Below, piece after piece: positions 42,519-51,447 of a stretch of DNA of 64,000 bases (the first letter of the stretch is position 1; the number at the start of each line of letters is the position of its first letter). This stretch comes from Paraburkholderia podalyriae (GTDB lineage: Bacteria > Pseudomonadota > Gammaproteobacteria > Burkholderiales > Burkholderiaceae): contig NZ_VZQQ01000012.1 of NCBI RefSeq assembly GCF_014397785.1, forward strand, positions 156,269 through 220,268. The letters run 5' to 3'. The translations under genes and the position numbers were made by a program. The notes under the pieces are model-generated. The model was not told the origin of the DNA. It made no database searches and saw only the letters and a list, made by a program, of their open reading frames with translations.

Positions 42519-43589
42519 TCAATCTTCGCGTGATTTTGTGTTGGACGAACGTTTGATGAACGGTGCGCCTGAGAAACCCGCCGTCGCGCGGGCTTGCGCG
42601 GACGATTTTTCGCGGACGCGGCGGGCAGGGCGCGCGGATGCTTTTTCTGTTCGCGCCGCCTCCAGCTGCCGTGACAGCGTGTCGATACGCTGGCGCAACA
42701 GGTCGGACGCCGCCACGCGTTCGGCCAGCGCCGCATCCTTTTGCGCGAGCTGCGTTCGAGTCGAGGCCTGCTGTGCACCGCAGGCGGCCAGTTCCGATTT
42801 CGATGCGGCCAATTCGTCGCGCAACGCGTCGCGCTCGGTCCGCGATTTGGCTTCGAGCGCCGCCGCCCGCTCCTGACTTGCCTGAAGCTCCTTGCGCAGA
42901 CGCTGTGCCGCGGCCCGCTCACTGTCGATTTCGAGCAAGGCGCGCTTTTCCGCCGCGGCGAGCCGCTGCTCGTTTTGCTCGTGCGAGCGGCGCAGCTTCG
43001 CGAGTTCGTCGGCGAAATCGCGCCGGGCATCGGCGAGCGCGGCGCCTGCGGCCGCGATTTCTTCCTTCGATGCGGCCAATTGAGCCGTCAACATGTCGTT
43101 GGCGGTCTGCAACTCGACGATGCGCGCCTCGAGCCCAGCCATCCGTGCACGCGCGGTTGCGGCATCGCTGGCCGCCTGTTCGGCGTGGGCAACGGCCTGC
43201 TGGCGCTGCATGTCGCTTTGCGCTGCCTGTTCTCGCGCCGCGGCGATTTGCGCGTCGGCGTCGTGTCTGAATACGTCGAGCGCGGCGGTCGCGGCGTCGC
43301 TCGACAGACGCCACATTTGCGCCGCGAACTCGCCGGCGGCCGCTGCGACCTCCTGCGGCAAATCCGGGCGGCCGACGTCGATACGCGTTTTGTCCCGCAC
43401 GTCGGTCCAGAAATCGCGCAACGCTTTGGCCGGCGCGCTCATGCTGCCTTTGCGCACCAATTGATACAGGCGGTTCGCGGTCGGGGTTTCGCCGTAGCGG
43501 AAAAACAGCAGCGCGCAAACCTCGCGATAGAGCGATTGCGTGTCCGATGCGTTTTGGCGGGCGATTTCGATGTCGGATTCGAGGGTCAT
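42519..43589 (-). CDS. KfrA-like DNA-binding protein with long coiled coil
   Basis: 356 residues from ATG 43589. An N-terminal KfrA-type DNA-binding domain (about 1-115; LYREVCALLFFRYGETPTAN, then RLYQLVRKGSMSAPAKALRDFW) is followed by about 200 residues of Ala/Glu/Gln/Arg heptads (coiled coil) and a basic C-terminus. KfrA proteins of broad-host-range plasmids bind inverted repeats in their own promoter and take part in segregation. This copy is chromosomal or from an integrated element. A large palindrome lies 75 bp upstream of the start, consistent with autoregulation. Confidence 0.85.
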   Translation of the reverse strand: MTLESDIEIARQNASDTQSLYREVCALLFFRYGETPTANRLYQLVRKGSMSAPAKALRDFWTDVRDKTRIDVGRPDLPQEVAAAAGEFAAQMWRLSSDAATAALDVFRHDADAQIAAAREQAAQSDMQRQQAVAHAEQAASDAATARARMAGLEARIVELQTANDMLTAQLAASKEEIAAAGAALADARRDFADELAKLRRSHEQNEQRLAAAEKRALLEIDSERAAAQRLRKELQASQERAAALEAKSRTERDALRDELAASKSELAACGAQQASTRTQLAQKDAALAERVAASDLLRQRIDTLSRQLEAARTEKASARPARRVREKSSAQARATAGFSGAPFIKRSSNTKSRED

Positions 43590-43663
43590 GGCCGGCGCGG
43601 CTGCATGCGTGGTGATGTGTTGATAATACAACGTAAAACGCTATATATGCTACATACGACCGC

Positions 43664-43708
43664 CTCAAACACGACATTAGTACTATAATGTCGTGTTAAT
43701 AGTTTGAG
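43664..43708. promoter_or_regulatory. Large palindromic operator upstream of the KfrA-like gene
   Basis: Perfect 12-bp arms AACACGACATTA (43668-43679) and TAATGTCGTGTT (43686-43697) around a 6-bp centre, flanked by an outer pair CTCAAA (43664-43669) and TTTGAG (43703-43708). The AT-rich surroundings (CTATATATG) contain likely promoter elements. The best guess is a KfrA autoregulatory site. Confidence 0.7.
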
Positions 43709-43823
43709 TCTCTCGATCCGTCGGTTTGCCGGCGTTTGCTGCGCTAACAAACTGGCAACGCCAATGCGCGCCCAAAAAATGGACGGCCGAGACCGTCCAC
43801 GCGCCGGTCCGACTCGCGCACAT

Positions 43824-44270
43824 TCAGCGTTGCGCGGCGCCGCGCCACAGCAGATAGTCCGCGCGCGTCCAATCGAGCGTGACACCTACGCAACGCGTGC
43901 CGGGCCGGATTTTCGGCTTGTGTGCGCTAAGCGTCAGCGTCTCAAGGGCGGGCCATTGCCGAAACGAGAGTTCCGCAATGTCCGCGACCAGCGTTTCAAG
44001 CAGGCGCGTATGCGGTTTATGGGCGAGAAAGTCTGCGATGCGCGTGCAATACCCGTCGTAGTCGATCCATCCGTTCGCTTCGCTCGGCGCAGCACCGTAG
44101 CCGAGCCGCGCGTCGATCACGATTGCCTGTGGCGCACCGTGTTCGTGTGGATGAATGCCGACCCTTGCCGGCACGGCCAGCGCTTCGATGAATACGCTCC
44201 AGCCGCGCCCTCGTTGCGACTCCAGCGCTACTGCGAGCGCCATGCCAAACGGTTCTTCGACAGGTTTCAT
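43824..44270 (-). CDS. folB: Dihydroneopterin aldolase-like protein (FolB family)
   Basis: 148 residues. FolB fold: VFIEALAVPARVGIHPHEHGAPQAIVIDARL and the YCTRIADFLAHKPHTRLLETLVADIAE segment with the conserved Glu-Thr-Leu. About 20 extra N-terminal residues precede the core. It would convert dihydroneopterin to 6-hydroxymethyl-dihydropterin in folate synthesis; as other folate genes are absent here it might be a second copy. The start is the ATG at 44270; an internal ATG at 44243 is an alternative. Confidence 0.8.
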   Translation of the reverse strand: MKPVEEPFGMALAVALESQRGRGWSVFIEALAVPARVGIHPHEHGAPQAIVIDARLGYGAAPSEANGWIDYDGYCTRIADFLAHKPHTRLLETLVADIAELSFRQWPALETLTLSAHKPKIRPGTRCVGVTLDWTRADYLLWRGAAQR

Positions 44271-44537
44271 GATGTCAGCGGCTCCCCCGCGTCAATAATC
44301 GCGGACTACCGCCAGTACACCAAAGCGCAACACCGGTCGATAGAATAAAAGCGGCATCAGCGATGGACGCCGCCGCCACCGCGATGCGACGCTGACGGGA
44401 AGCCGTTGACCGGATCGCGGACTCGACGCAGTTGTTTCGACTTGCGCGATCCGGCGTGATCATTTCGTCGCCCCACCCGACGTAGTATTCTCCATTGCAC
44501 ACGGTCGACCGATCATCTGACTTGAGGAGCCGGGCCA

Positions 44538-45236
44538 ATGGGAAGCATCGACATACTTGTCGTGGCGGCATTCGCTTTTGTCGGCAGTCACTTTCTGCTG
44601 TCCCATCCGTTGCGGGCCGGTATGGTCCATGCGATCGGCGAACGGGGCGCGATGGGCGTCTATTCGCTGATTGCGATACTCACGTTCGGCTGGATGGTCA
44701 TGGCTTACGACAGGACGCCCGTCTCCGCACCGCTATGGCCGGCAGGCGACGCGCTGTGGGCGGTCGTGACCGTGCTGATGCTGATCGCGTCGATCCTGCT
44801 GATGGGCTCGCTGATCCGCAACCCCGCCTTGCCCACCGTTGGCCGGGGCGCCGCGTTTCCCGACGCGGCGCGCGGCGTGTACGCGGTCACTCGTCACCCG
44901 ATGATGTGGTCGTTCGCGCTTTGGGGACTGTGCCATGTCGCTGTGTTCCCGGTCACCCGGAACATCGTCCTTGCCGCGGCGATCATCATCCTCGCACTGG
45001 TCGGTGCCGCGTTACAGGACCGCAAGAAACGCCGGCTGCAACCGGATCTGTGGCCCGTATGGGAATCGAAGACCAGCTATCTGCCGTTCGCGGCAATCGC
45101 CGCCGGCCGCGCGCGGCTCGGCGGGTTCGGCATGCACGCGCTGGCGGGCGGCCTCGTTTTCTGGCTCGTGGCGACCTGGGCGCATATCCCGCTCGCCGGT
45201 TGGCCCGCGGGTATCTGGCGCTGGCTGTGGTTCTAG
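44538..45236 (+). CDS. NnrU-family integral membrane protein
   Basis: 232 residues with six or seven membrane segments; GAGGAGCC precedes the ATG. NnrU signatures: FVGSHFLLSHPLRAGMVHAIGERG, IRNPALPTVG, VYAVTRHPMMWSFALWGLCH and the C-terminal LAGWPAGIWRWLW. First described beside nitric-oxide reductase genes, members are methyltransferase-fold-like membrane proteins of unsettled function. Here it stands apart from the nitrate genes. Confidence 0.88.
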   Translation: MGSIDILVVAAFAFVGSHFLLSHPLRAGMVHAIGERGAMGVYSLIAILTFGWMVMAYDRTPVSAPLWPAGDALWAVVTVLMLIASILLMGSLIRNPALPTVGRGAAFPDAARGVYAVTRHPMMWSFALWGLCHVAVFPVTRNIVLAAAIIILALVGAALQDRKKRRLQPDLWPVWESKTSYLPFAAIAAGRARLGGFGMHALAGGLVFWLVATWAHIPLAGWPAGIWRWLWF

Positions 45237-45395
45237 CCGCCGGCGTCGCCGGCGCCGTGATTTGTTCTCGTGACGCAAGACTCTTTGTCCACGGTGTGTG
45301 TTCGAAGCCGAGGCGGATGCGCCTACAGTGGCCTGCATCGGATCCATCGGTTCGAACGGCCAGCAGGCCGAGTCCATCATACCGTGAGGCAAACC

Positions 45396-46103
45396 ATGAG
45401 CACTTCAAAGGTCGTCATCGTCACCGGCGCTTCGCAAGGCATCGGCGCTGAAACCGCCAAAGCGTTCCGCGCGCAGGGTCATCGCGTCGTCGCCACCGCT
45501 CGTTCCATCGCACCGACGGTTGAGGCCGACCATGTCGCCGTGGCCGGCGACATCGGCGAGGCCGCCACCGCACGCCGCGTGGTCGACGCTGCCATCGAGC
45601 ACTTCGGACGCGTCGATACGCTCGTGAACAACGCAGGCATTTTCATCGCGAAGCCGTTCACGCAGTACACCGCCGAAGACTACGCGGCGCTGCTGAACGT
45701 CAACCTGAACGGCTTCTTCCACATCACCCAGTACGCGATCCAGGCGATGCAGAAGCATGGCAGCGGCCACGTGGTCACCGTGACCACGACGCTCGCGGAA
45801 AAGGCGAGCAGCCACGTGCCGTCGGTGCTCGCGGCGCTCACGAAGGGCGGTCTGAATGCCGCGACCCGCTCGCTCGCGATCGAATACGCGCGCGCCGGTA
45901 TCCGTGCCAACGCGGTGTCGCCTGGGGTGATCAAGTCGCCGATGCATCCGGTCGAATCGCACGCGACGCTCGCCGGCTTGCATCCGGTCGGACGCATGGG
46001 CGAGATGAGCGACATCGTCAATGCGATCCTCTATCTCGACTCGGCACCGTTCGTGACCGGTGAGATCCTGCATGTGGACGGTGGCCAGAGCGCAGGTCAG
46101 TAA
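45396..46103 (+). CDS. SDR-family protein lacking the catalytic tyrosine
   Basis: 235 residues from ATG 45396. Classical SDR Rossmann motif TGASQGIG and NNAG are present, as is SPGVIKSPMH and the C-terminal GEILHVDGG. The catalytic Tyr-x3-Lys reads Ala-x3-Lys (VLAALTKGGL) and the Ser is Thr (VTVTTTLAEK), so the usual proton-relay is missing. A similar AALTKGG variant is familiar in other bacterial SDR relatives, so this is probably a distinct subgroup rather than a mutation. Activity and substrate are unknown. Confidence 0.85.
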   Translation: MSTSKVVIVTGASQGIGAETAKAFRAQGHRVVATARSIAPTVEADHVAVAGDIGEAATARRVVDAAIEHFGRVDTLVNNAGIFIAKPFTQYTAEDYAALLNVNLNGFFHITQYAIQAMQKHGSGHVVTVTTTLAEKASSHVPSVLAALTKGGLNAATRSLAIEYARAGIRANAVSPGVIKSPMHPVESHATLAGLHPVGRMGEMSDIVNAILYLDSAPFVTGEILHVDGGQSAGQ

Positions 46104-46173
46104 GCGCGGGTATCCGCACATTAAGCGCGTGATCAGCTTCGCGCGCTCGACATCGCGCTCAAAGGAGCCCACC

Positions 46174-46254
46174 ATGTCCGTCCAACAGAAACTCGCCGAA
46201 CTCGCTCTCGAACTGCCCTCCCCGCCGCAACCGCTGGGCAGCACGTCGAGATAG
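46174..46254 (+). pseudogene. N-terminal stub of a RidA/YjgF-like gene
   Basis: ATG 46174 after AGGAG opens MSVQQKLAELALELPSPPQP, the beginning of a RidA-family endoribonuclease/deaminase, and stops at codon 27. Homology ends at about 46240, exactly where the TolC-like fragment starts on the other strand. The rest of the gene is absent. Confidence 0.6.
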
Positions 46255-46603
46255 TCGAGAGCGCCCGCCTCGTAGCGTTCGCGCGCGACCGCGAGAGCGC
46301 GCTCGTTCATGCTGACGGCAGTGGTCAGCCGATCGCGGCGACGTTGTTCGGCATCGTAGGTGACGAGCGCATCGTCCACTTCCCGCCACGCCCGCAGCAC
46401 GGTCTGCCTGTAGACGATGGCGGCTTCCTGCTGTTGTGCCTCACGCAGCGCAAGCGTCCCCTTCAGATGGCCGCCTTCGAATATCGGCAGCGTGATCGAA
46501 GGCCCAACGACGAACTGCCCGGACGCCCAGTTGCCGAGATTCGACAATTGAAGACTCTGCAAGCCCGCGCTGCCGTTCAATGTGATGCGTGGGCGCGCGC
46601 GCG
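46240..46603 (-). pseudogene. Internal fragment of a TolC/OprM-type outer-membrane efflux protein
   Basis: Minus-strand frame from about 46603 to 46240: RITLNGSAGLQSLQLSNLGN, SITLPIFEGGHLKGTLALRE, AQQQEAAIVYRQTVLRAWRE and ERYEAGALDYLDVL. These are the late barrel/helical repeats of a NodT-type efflux channel. It lacks both the N-terminal two thirds and the last part. One end is fused to the RidA stub, the other overlaps the last codons of the LysR gene. Confidence 0.7.
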
Positions 46604-47539
46604 TGGCGCGGGCGTCGTGGGCGACGCCGGTTTCGCCAACCGCTCGACGAGAAAATCGACGAAAACCCGCACACGTGAAGTCAGGTAGCGCGCGTGCGGA
46701 TAAAGCAGGATGAACGGCCGCGTGCGCCCGCCCGCTTCGCGCAACACCTCCACGAGCCGACCTTCGCGCAGGTCGTCTTCGACGACGAAGCGATACGTCT
46801 GAAAAAGCCCCGCGCCGGCACGCGCGAGTGTCACGCCGGCAAGCGCGTCGCCGGACGTTCCATAACTTCCCCGCGTCAGCACGTCGCCATCTTCACCGGT
46901 GCCTTCGAAGGTCCACGCGAGATGGCGCCCACTGCTCGGCAGTTCGAACTGGATGCACTCGTGTGCCTGCAGGTCCGCGATCGTTTTCGGCACGCCGGCG
47001 CGCTTCAGATAGGCGGGCGCCGCCACCACGACCATTTCCGCCTCTTCGAGCCTACGCGCGACGAGGTTTGAATCGGCCGGCGCGCGCCCGCGTATCGCGA
47101 GATCAAAACCTTCGTCCGCGAAGTCGATGTTGCGGTTGCTCAGGTGCGTCTCGACCTGGACTTGCGGATAGCGTTCGCGAAACGCCGGCAGCAGCGGCAA
47201 CACGCGATAGTGCCCATAGGGCGTCGGCATGCTGATGCGCAGCACGCCGGCCGGTGTGGTTTGCTCGCCCGTCACTTCGCGCTCGGCGTCCATCAGTTGC
47301 GACAAGGCCTGACGGCTCTGCTCGAAGTAGCGCCGCCCCGCGTCGGTCAGACGGATCTGGCGCGTCGTGCGCACGAACAGGCGCACGCCGAGCCGTTCCT
47401 CGAGCCGCGCCACTGAGCGGCTCACGGCCGCCGGCATGACGCTCGCGGCATTGGCCGCCAGCGTAAAGCTTCCGAGCTCCGCCGCGAGGCAGAAAAGCTC
47501 GATGCTGCCCAGCAGCAGATCGTCGAATTTGCGTTGCAT
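46577..47539 (-). CDS. LysR-family transcriptional regulator
   Basis: 320 residues. N-terminal winged HTH (IELFCLAAELGSFTLAANAASVMPAAVSRSVARLEERLGVRLF) and a periplasmic-binding-type effector domain (about 95-300). It starts 12 bp after the stop of the nitronate monooxygenase gene, in the same direction, so they likely share a transcript. The last residues (Pro/Ala/Arg/His-rich) run into the TolC debris; the native C-terminus was probably slightly different. Confidence 0.9.
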   Translation of the reverse strand: MQRKFDDLLLGSIELFCLAAELGSFTLAANAASVMPAAVSRSVARLEERLGVRLFVRTTRQIRLTDAGRRYFEQSRQALSQLMDAEREVTGEQTTPAGVLRISMPTPYGHYRVLPLLPAFRERYPQVQVETHLSNRNIDFADEGFDLAIRGRAPADSNLVARRLEEAEMVVVAAPAYLKRAGVPKTIADLQAHECIQFELPSSGRHLAWTFEGTGEDGDVLTRGSYGTSGDALAGVTLARAGAGLFQTYRFVVEDDLREGRLVEVLREAGGRTRPFILLYPHARYLTSRVRVFVDFLVERLAKPASPTTPAPRARAHASH

Positions 47540-47551
47540 GAGCTCGGCTGC

Positions 47552-48667
47552 TCAATTCCACACCGATTGCAGCCGCTCGATACTTCCACGCGTCTCGCGT
47601 TCCAGCTGCGCGATCAGTTCCCCCGCGGGCAACGAACGCGCAAGCGGCGCGGCCTGCCCCGCCCATTGCGCGTCGTAGCCGAACTCCCCCTTGGCCTTGG
47701 CGGCCGCATTGAGCGCCTTGCCCGCGTGATAGGCAATCGGATAGGACGGTGTGCGCGGGGCCCGCGGGTCTTCGCCGAGCGCGGTGAAGCGATTGACGAT
47801 GCTGCGCGCGAGGCGCCCCGAAATGGCCGAGGTCAACGTCGTCGAGCGCGCCGCATCGCTGAGCAACGCGCGGCGATAATCGTCGTCGATCGAGGTTTCC
47901 GGACACGCGACGAACGCCGTGCCCAATTGCGCCGCCTGTGCGCCCAGCGCGAGCGCGGCCGCGATGCCCGCGCCGTCCATGATGCCGCCCGCCGCGATCA
48001 CGGGCACGTCGAACTCACTCACCAGCAGGCGCGTCAGCACGAACGTGCCGAGGCGCTCGTCGCGCCCGGTCGTGTCGAACACGCCGCGATGGCCGCCCGC
48101 TTCGATGCCTTGGGCGACGATCGCATCGACCCCCGCCTCGACGGCCGCGGCCGCTTCGTCGAGATTGGTCGCGCTCGCCAGCAAACGGATGCCGGCGTGC
48201 TTGAGTTGCGCGATCACCGCATCGGGCGGCAAGCCGAAATGGAAGCTCACGACGGCCGGCTTCTCCGCGAGCAGCATCGCCTGCATCGCCGTATCGACGA
48301 CGAAGCTCGTGTATATCTCGGACAGCGCTTGCGGCGGCGCCGCGCCGTATTGCCGGAACACCGGTTCGAGCCAATCGAGCCAGGCACGTTCGATGGCGGC
48401 ATCGGGCGTGGCCGGGCGATGGCAGAACACGTTGACGTTGAACGGCCGCGTTGTCAGTTCACGCGTCTGGTGGATCGCGCGGCGCGCATTCTCCGCGCTC
48501 ATCGCGGCAACGCCGAGCGAGCCGAGCCCTCCCGCGTTCGACACCGCGGCCGCCAGCGCCGGCGTGGTGACGCCGGCCATGGGCGCCTGAATGATCGGCT
48601 TGTGGATGCCGAGCGCGCGCAGCAACGCGCGATTGTCCGCTTGAGTATTGTCCGCTTGAGTGCTCAT
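47552..48667 (-). CDS. Nitronate monooxygenase family protein
   Basis: 371 residues with an FMN-binding TIM barrel: HKPIIQAPMAGVTTPALAAAVSNAGGLGSLG at the start, AQGIEAGGHRGVFDTTGRDE with the catalytic His, and IAAGGIMDGAGIAAALALGAQAAQLGTAF. It oxidises alkyl nitronates such as 3-nitropropionate-derived toxins. Residues 3-12 contain a five-residue duplication (TQADN twice) encoded by a 15-bp tandem repeat. It precedes the LysR gene. Confidence 0.9.
   Translation of the reverse strand: MSTQADNTQADNRALLRALGIHKPIIQAPMAGVTTPALAAAVSNAGGLGSLGVAAMSAENARRAIHQTRELTTRPFNVNVFCHRPATPDAAIERAWLDWLEPVFRQYGAAPPQALSEIYTSFVVDTAMQAMLLAEKPAVVSFHFGLPPDAVIAQLKHAGIRLLASATNLDEAAAAVEAGVDAIVAQGIEAGGHRGVFDTTGRDERLGTFVLTRLLVSEFDVPVIAAGGIMDGAGIAAALALGAQAAQLGTAFVACPETSIDDDYRRALLSDAARSTTLTSAISGRLARSIVNRFTALGEDPRAPRTPSYPIAYHAGKALNAAAKAKGEFGYDAQWAGQAAPLARSLPAGELIAQLERETRGSIERLQSVWN
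48632..48661 (-). repeat. 15-bp tandem repeat in the start of the nitronate monooxygenase gene
   Basis: Two exact copies of ATTGTCCGCTTGAGT (48632-48646 and 48647-48661), encoding Thr-Gln-Ala-Asp-Asn twice right after Met-Ser. Length changes by one unit would keep the frame. Confidence 0.9.
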
Positions 48668-48710
48668 GTTTCCTTCCCCACCGGATGCGTTAAAGGTTCA
48701 ATGTGCCCGA

Positions 48711-48742
48711 CAGCTTGCCAGCTTGCCAGCTTGCCAGCTTGC
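48711..48742. repeat. 8-bp tandem repeat CAGCTTGC x4
   Basis: Four exact copies and a degenerate fifth (CAGCCTGT). It lies between the MFS fragment stop (48750) and the monooxygenase start, i.e. in the upstream region of the latter, where copy-number change could affect expression. Confidence 0.85.
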
Positions 48743-48749
48743 CAGCCTG

Positions 48750-49001
48750 TCAGGCCCCAGCGCGGCGGTGCGCCCAGCGCGCGAAGCCGCCGCAAGCGGC
48801 GCCGAGGCACGCGGCCATCAGCATGCTCCCGAGCGCCGAGCATGCCATAACCAGCCCCGCCACGCGCGCAACATGCGCCGCACCGACGCCACGGCCGCCG
48901 ATATACACGGTGATGATCGGCTCGATCGACATATTGGCGAGCAGCACCATCATCGCGTTCACGAGCAGCGCGGCCACCACCGTGTAGTGGGCGCGGCGCA
49001 T
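48750..49001 (-). pseudogene. MFS transporter fragment (MdtG-like, TM7-8 region)
   Basis: 83 codons. AALLVNAMMVLLANMSIEPI followed by ITVYI and AGLVMACSALGSMLMAACLG matches the first two helices of the second half of MdtG-like drug transporters (MSIEPIxTVY). An ATG is available but the remaining ten helices are missing and the end GFARWAHRRAGA is foreign. It sits 6 bp behind the intact MFS gene. Confidence 0.6.
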
Positions 49002-49007
49002 GGGCGT

Positions 49008-50216
49008 TCATTTCACTCTGCGCGCGGACACAAGATCGACGACGAGCGCAAGCAACAGCGCGACTGCGCCGATCCCGAAAAGCATCTGATAATTGCCGCC
49101 GCTCGACGAGAACACGAACGAAAGACCGTAGGCCGCTACCGCCTGCATCACGGCAAAGCTCGTCGTTGCGCGGCTCCACGCATCCTTGACGGCGGACGGA
49201 TGGTGCGCAAGCAATTCGTTCACGCGGCCGAGCGCTAGCGGCACGATGCCCGGCGTGAACGCGCCCACGAGCAAGGCCGAGACCATCAGCCCCGCTGGCC
49301 CGAACCAGCCCGCGGCCGGGATCGCGACCGCAACGACCTGCGCCAGATACGCGACGCGCAGCGCGCGCCCGAAGCCCGCGCGATCGGCGAGATGGCCCGC
49401 CGCGAGCGGTCCGACGATCGCGCCCAGGCCGTACAGCACCCAGAATTCGGCGCCCGCATCGACGCCGCGACCGAGCCCGCGCGCGACGAAATCGACGAGA
49501 AAGAGCATGTGCGGGACGAGCCCCACGGCGTTCAGGCCATATTCGGCATACAGCGCGCGCAGGCCAGCGCGCGGATAGGCAGGCGCTGTTTCGAAGCGCA
49601 AGCGCGCATCGGCATGCGCGGGCGCGGCGTGCTCGGGCCAGCCGTTCCACGCCACCAAGGTCAGCGCGAGCGAAACGGCCGCGAGCCCGAGCCACGTCCA
49701 GGCGAGCCCCTGACGCAACAGAATCGGCACGATCGTGCCCGAGGCCGCGATGCCGAGCCCGATGCCCGTGAAGATGCCGCCGCTCGCGAAGCCCCGGCGC
49801 GCCGCCGGCACGTGCGCAAGGATGGTGGGCGCGGCGAGCACCATGAGCGCGCCGCCCGCGATCCCCGAGACGAGGCGCCAGACGAAAAACCACAGGAACG
49901 ACACGGGCGCCGCGCAGGCCACGAAGGCGACGGTCGCGAGCAGCATCATCGCGCGCATCACGGTGGCGGGTTTCGCCACGCGCACCATCGCGCCCGCCAG
50001 CAGCGCGCCGGCCAGATAGCCACCGAGGTTCGCCGCGCCCAGATAAGCCGCGCTCGTGGCGGGAAACCAGTGCGCGCCGATGATGGCCGGCAACAGCGGC
50101 GTATAGGCAAAACGCGCGAGACCGATGCCGATGAGACTCGCGCTGGCCCCGGCGAGCGTGCCCCGCCAGACGTTGTAGCCGGCCGGAGCGGTCGGATTCG
50201 AGACGGCTTGCTGCAT
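49008..50216 (-). CDS. YbfB/YjiJ-family MFS transporter
   Basis: 402 residues, 12 membrane helices. The family pattern IGIGLARFAYTPLLPAII in TM1 and AAYLGAANLGGYLAGAL in TM2 is clear, as is GIFTGIGLGIAASGTIVPIL in the middle. Substrate unknown; members are often annotated as arabinose- or drug-efflux-like without proof. The LysR gene at 50343 lies upstream in the same orientation. Confidence 0.87.
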   Translation of the reverse strand: MQQAVSNPTAPAGYNVWRGTLAGASASLIGIGLARFAYTPLLPAIIGAHWFPATSAAYLGAANLGGYLAGALLAGAMVRVAKPATVMRAMMLLATVAFVACAAPVSFLWFFVWRLVSGIAGGALMVLAAPTILAHVPAARRGFASGGIFTGIGLGIAASGTIVPILLRQGLAWTWLGLAAVSLALTLVAWNGWPEHAAPAHADARLRFETAPAYPRAGLRALYAEYGLNAVGLVPHMLFLVDFVARGLGRGVDAGAEFWVLYGLGAIVGPLAAGHLADRAGFGRALRVAYLAQVVAVAIPAAGWFGPAGLMVSALLVGAFTPGIVPLALGRVNELLAHHPSAVKDAWSRATTSFAVMQAVAAYGLSFVFSSSGGNYQMLFGIGAVALLLALVVDLVSARRVK

Positions 50217-50342
50217 GATGACTCCCCTCTACCAAGGCTGTTAAGCACCTGATGAATATGGGAGCCAGTCTAGCTCGAGTCGCAGCCCGGGAGAATCGCC
50301 GCGCTGCGTAAGTCATTCTTCCGCGCGGCGGACGAATCAGCG

Positions 50343-51269
50343 TCAGTCGGCGTCGGTGATGTGCTGGGTTCGCTCGAAATAGTCGCGCAGCAGCGGCGTG
50401 GCGAAATCGACGAAACTGCGCACCTTCGGCACTGAAAGGCGCCCGTGCGGCATCACCAGGTTGACGGGCAGCGGCGCATGCTCGCTGTCGCGCAGCACGA
50501 TTTTCAGCGCACCGGCCTTGACCTGCTCGGCCACGTGATAAGAGAAAAGCCGCGTGACGCCATGCCCGGCCACGGCGGAAGCCAGCGCCGCGCGGATCGT
50601 ATTGACGATGAAGCGCGGCGTGAACCGCACGACCTGCGGCAGCGCCGTTTGACGCGCCGCCGGAAAGCTCCACGAGTCGAGCCCGAAATGCGTCATCGAA
50701 ATGACCGGATGGCTGGCGAGATCGGTGGGCGCCACGATGGGCGGATGCGTGGCGAGATAGTCGGGCGAAGCGACCACCACCCGCCTCACCTCGCCCACCG
50801 GAACGGCGACGAGCGTCGAGTCCTGCAGATGGGCGATGCGCAACGCTACGTCGATGCCCTCGTCGATCAGGCTGACGGGCCGGTCAAGCAGATGCAGGCG
50901 GATCGACGCCTGAGGGTGGCGATCGAGAAACGAATCGACGATCGGGCGCAGCACCTGCTCGCCCACCGCCACCGCCGCCGTCACGCCGAGCAGGCCGCGC
51001 GGCGCGGAGCGTTCGTCGGCTGCGAGCAGGTCCGCCTCCTCGAGATCCGCGAGGATGCGCCGGCACGCCAGCGCGTAGCGCTCGCCCGCGTCGCTTAGCC
51101 GGATCGTGCGCGTGGTGCGGTACAGGAGCGGCGTGCCGGTGTGCGTCTCCAGAAACGCGATGGCCCGGCTCACCGCCGCCGGTGAACGGCCCAGCCGGCG
51201 GCCTGCACCCGCGAGACTTCCCTCGTCGAGCGTGGCGACGAATACCTTCATGGCGTCGATACGGTCCAT
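50343..51269 (-). CDS. LysR-family transcriptional regulator
   Basis: 308 residues from ATG 51269 (the frame remains open far upstream but without coding character and overlapping cytochrome b561). HTH: MKVFVATLDEGSLAGAGRRLGRSPAAVSRAIAFLE; effector-binding domain about 90-295. It is 126 bp upstream of the YbfB-type transporter gene in the same direction and diverges from the cytochrome b561 gene; either could be its target. Confidence 0.9.
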   Translation of the reverse strand: MDRIDAMKVFVATLDEGSLAGAGRRLGRSPAAVSRAIAFLETHTGTPLLYRTTRTIRLSDAGERYALACRRILADLEEADLLAADERSAPRGLLGVTAAVAVGEQVLRPIVDSFLDRHPQASIRLHLLDRPVSLIDEGIDVALRIAHLQDSTLVAVPVGEVRRVVVASPDYLATHPPIVAPTDLASHPVISMTHFGLDSWSFPAARQTALPQVVRFTPRFIVNTIRAALASAVAGHGVTRLFSYHVAEQVKAGALKIVLRDSEHAPLPVNLVMPHGRLSVPKVRSFVDFATPLLRDYFERTQHITDAD

Positions 51270-51447
51270 TGCGCGTTTCGTTTTGAAATCTTTCTGGTCG
51301 GTGGATCCCGCGACGATCTTAGCGGATACCGGGCCACGCAATCGTGAGACTTGACGTGGCGATGGCGCCAGGCTTGTCCTACCCTTAGGCAATGATTCAC
51401 CAGATCCCGGTACGCTCCATTGGCGCTCATTCTGTTCGATCGACCCG

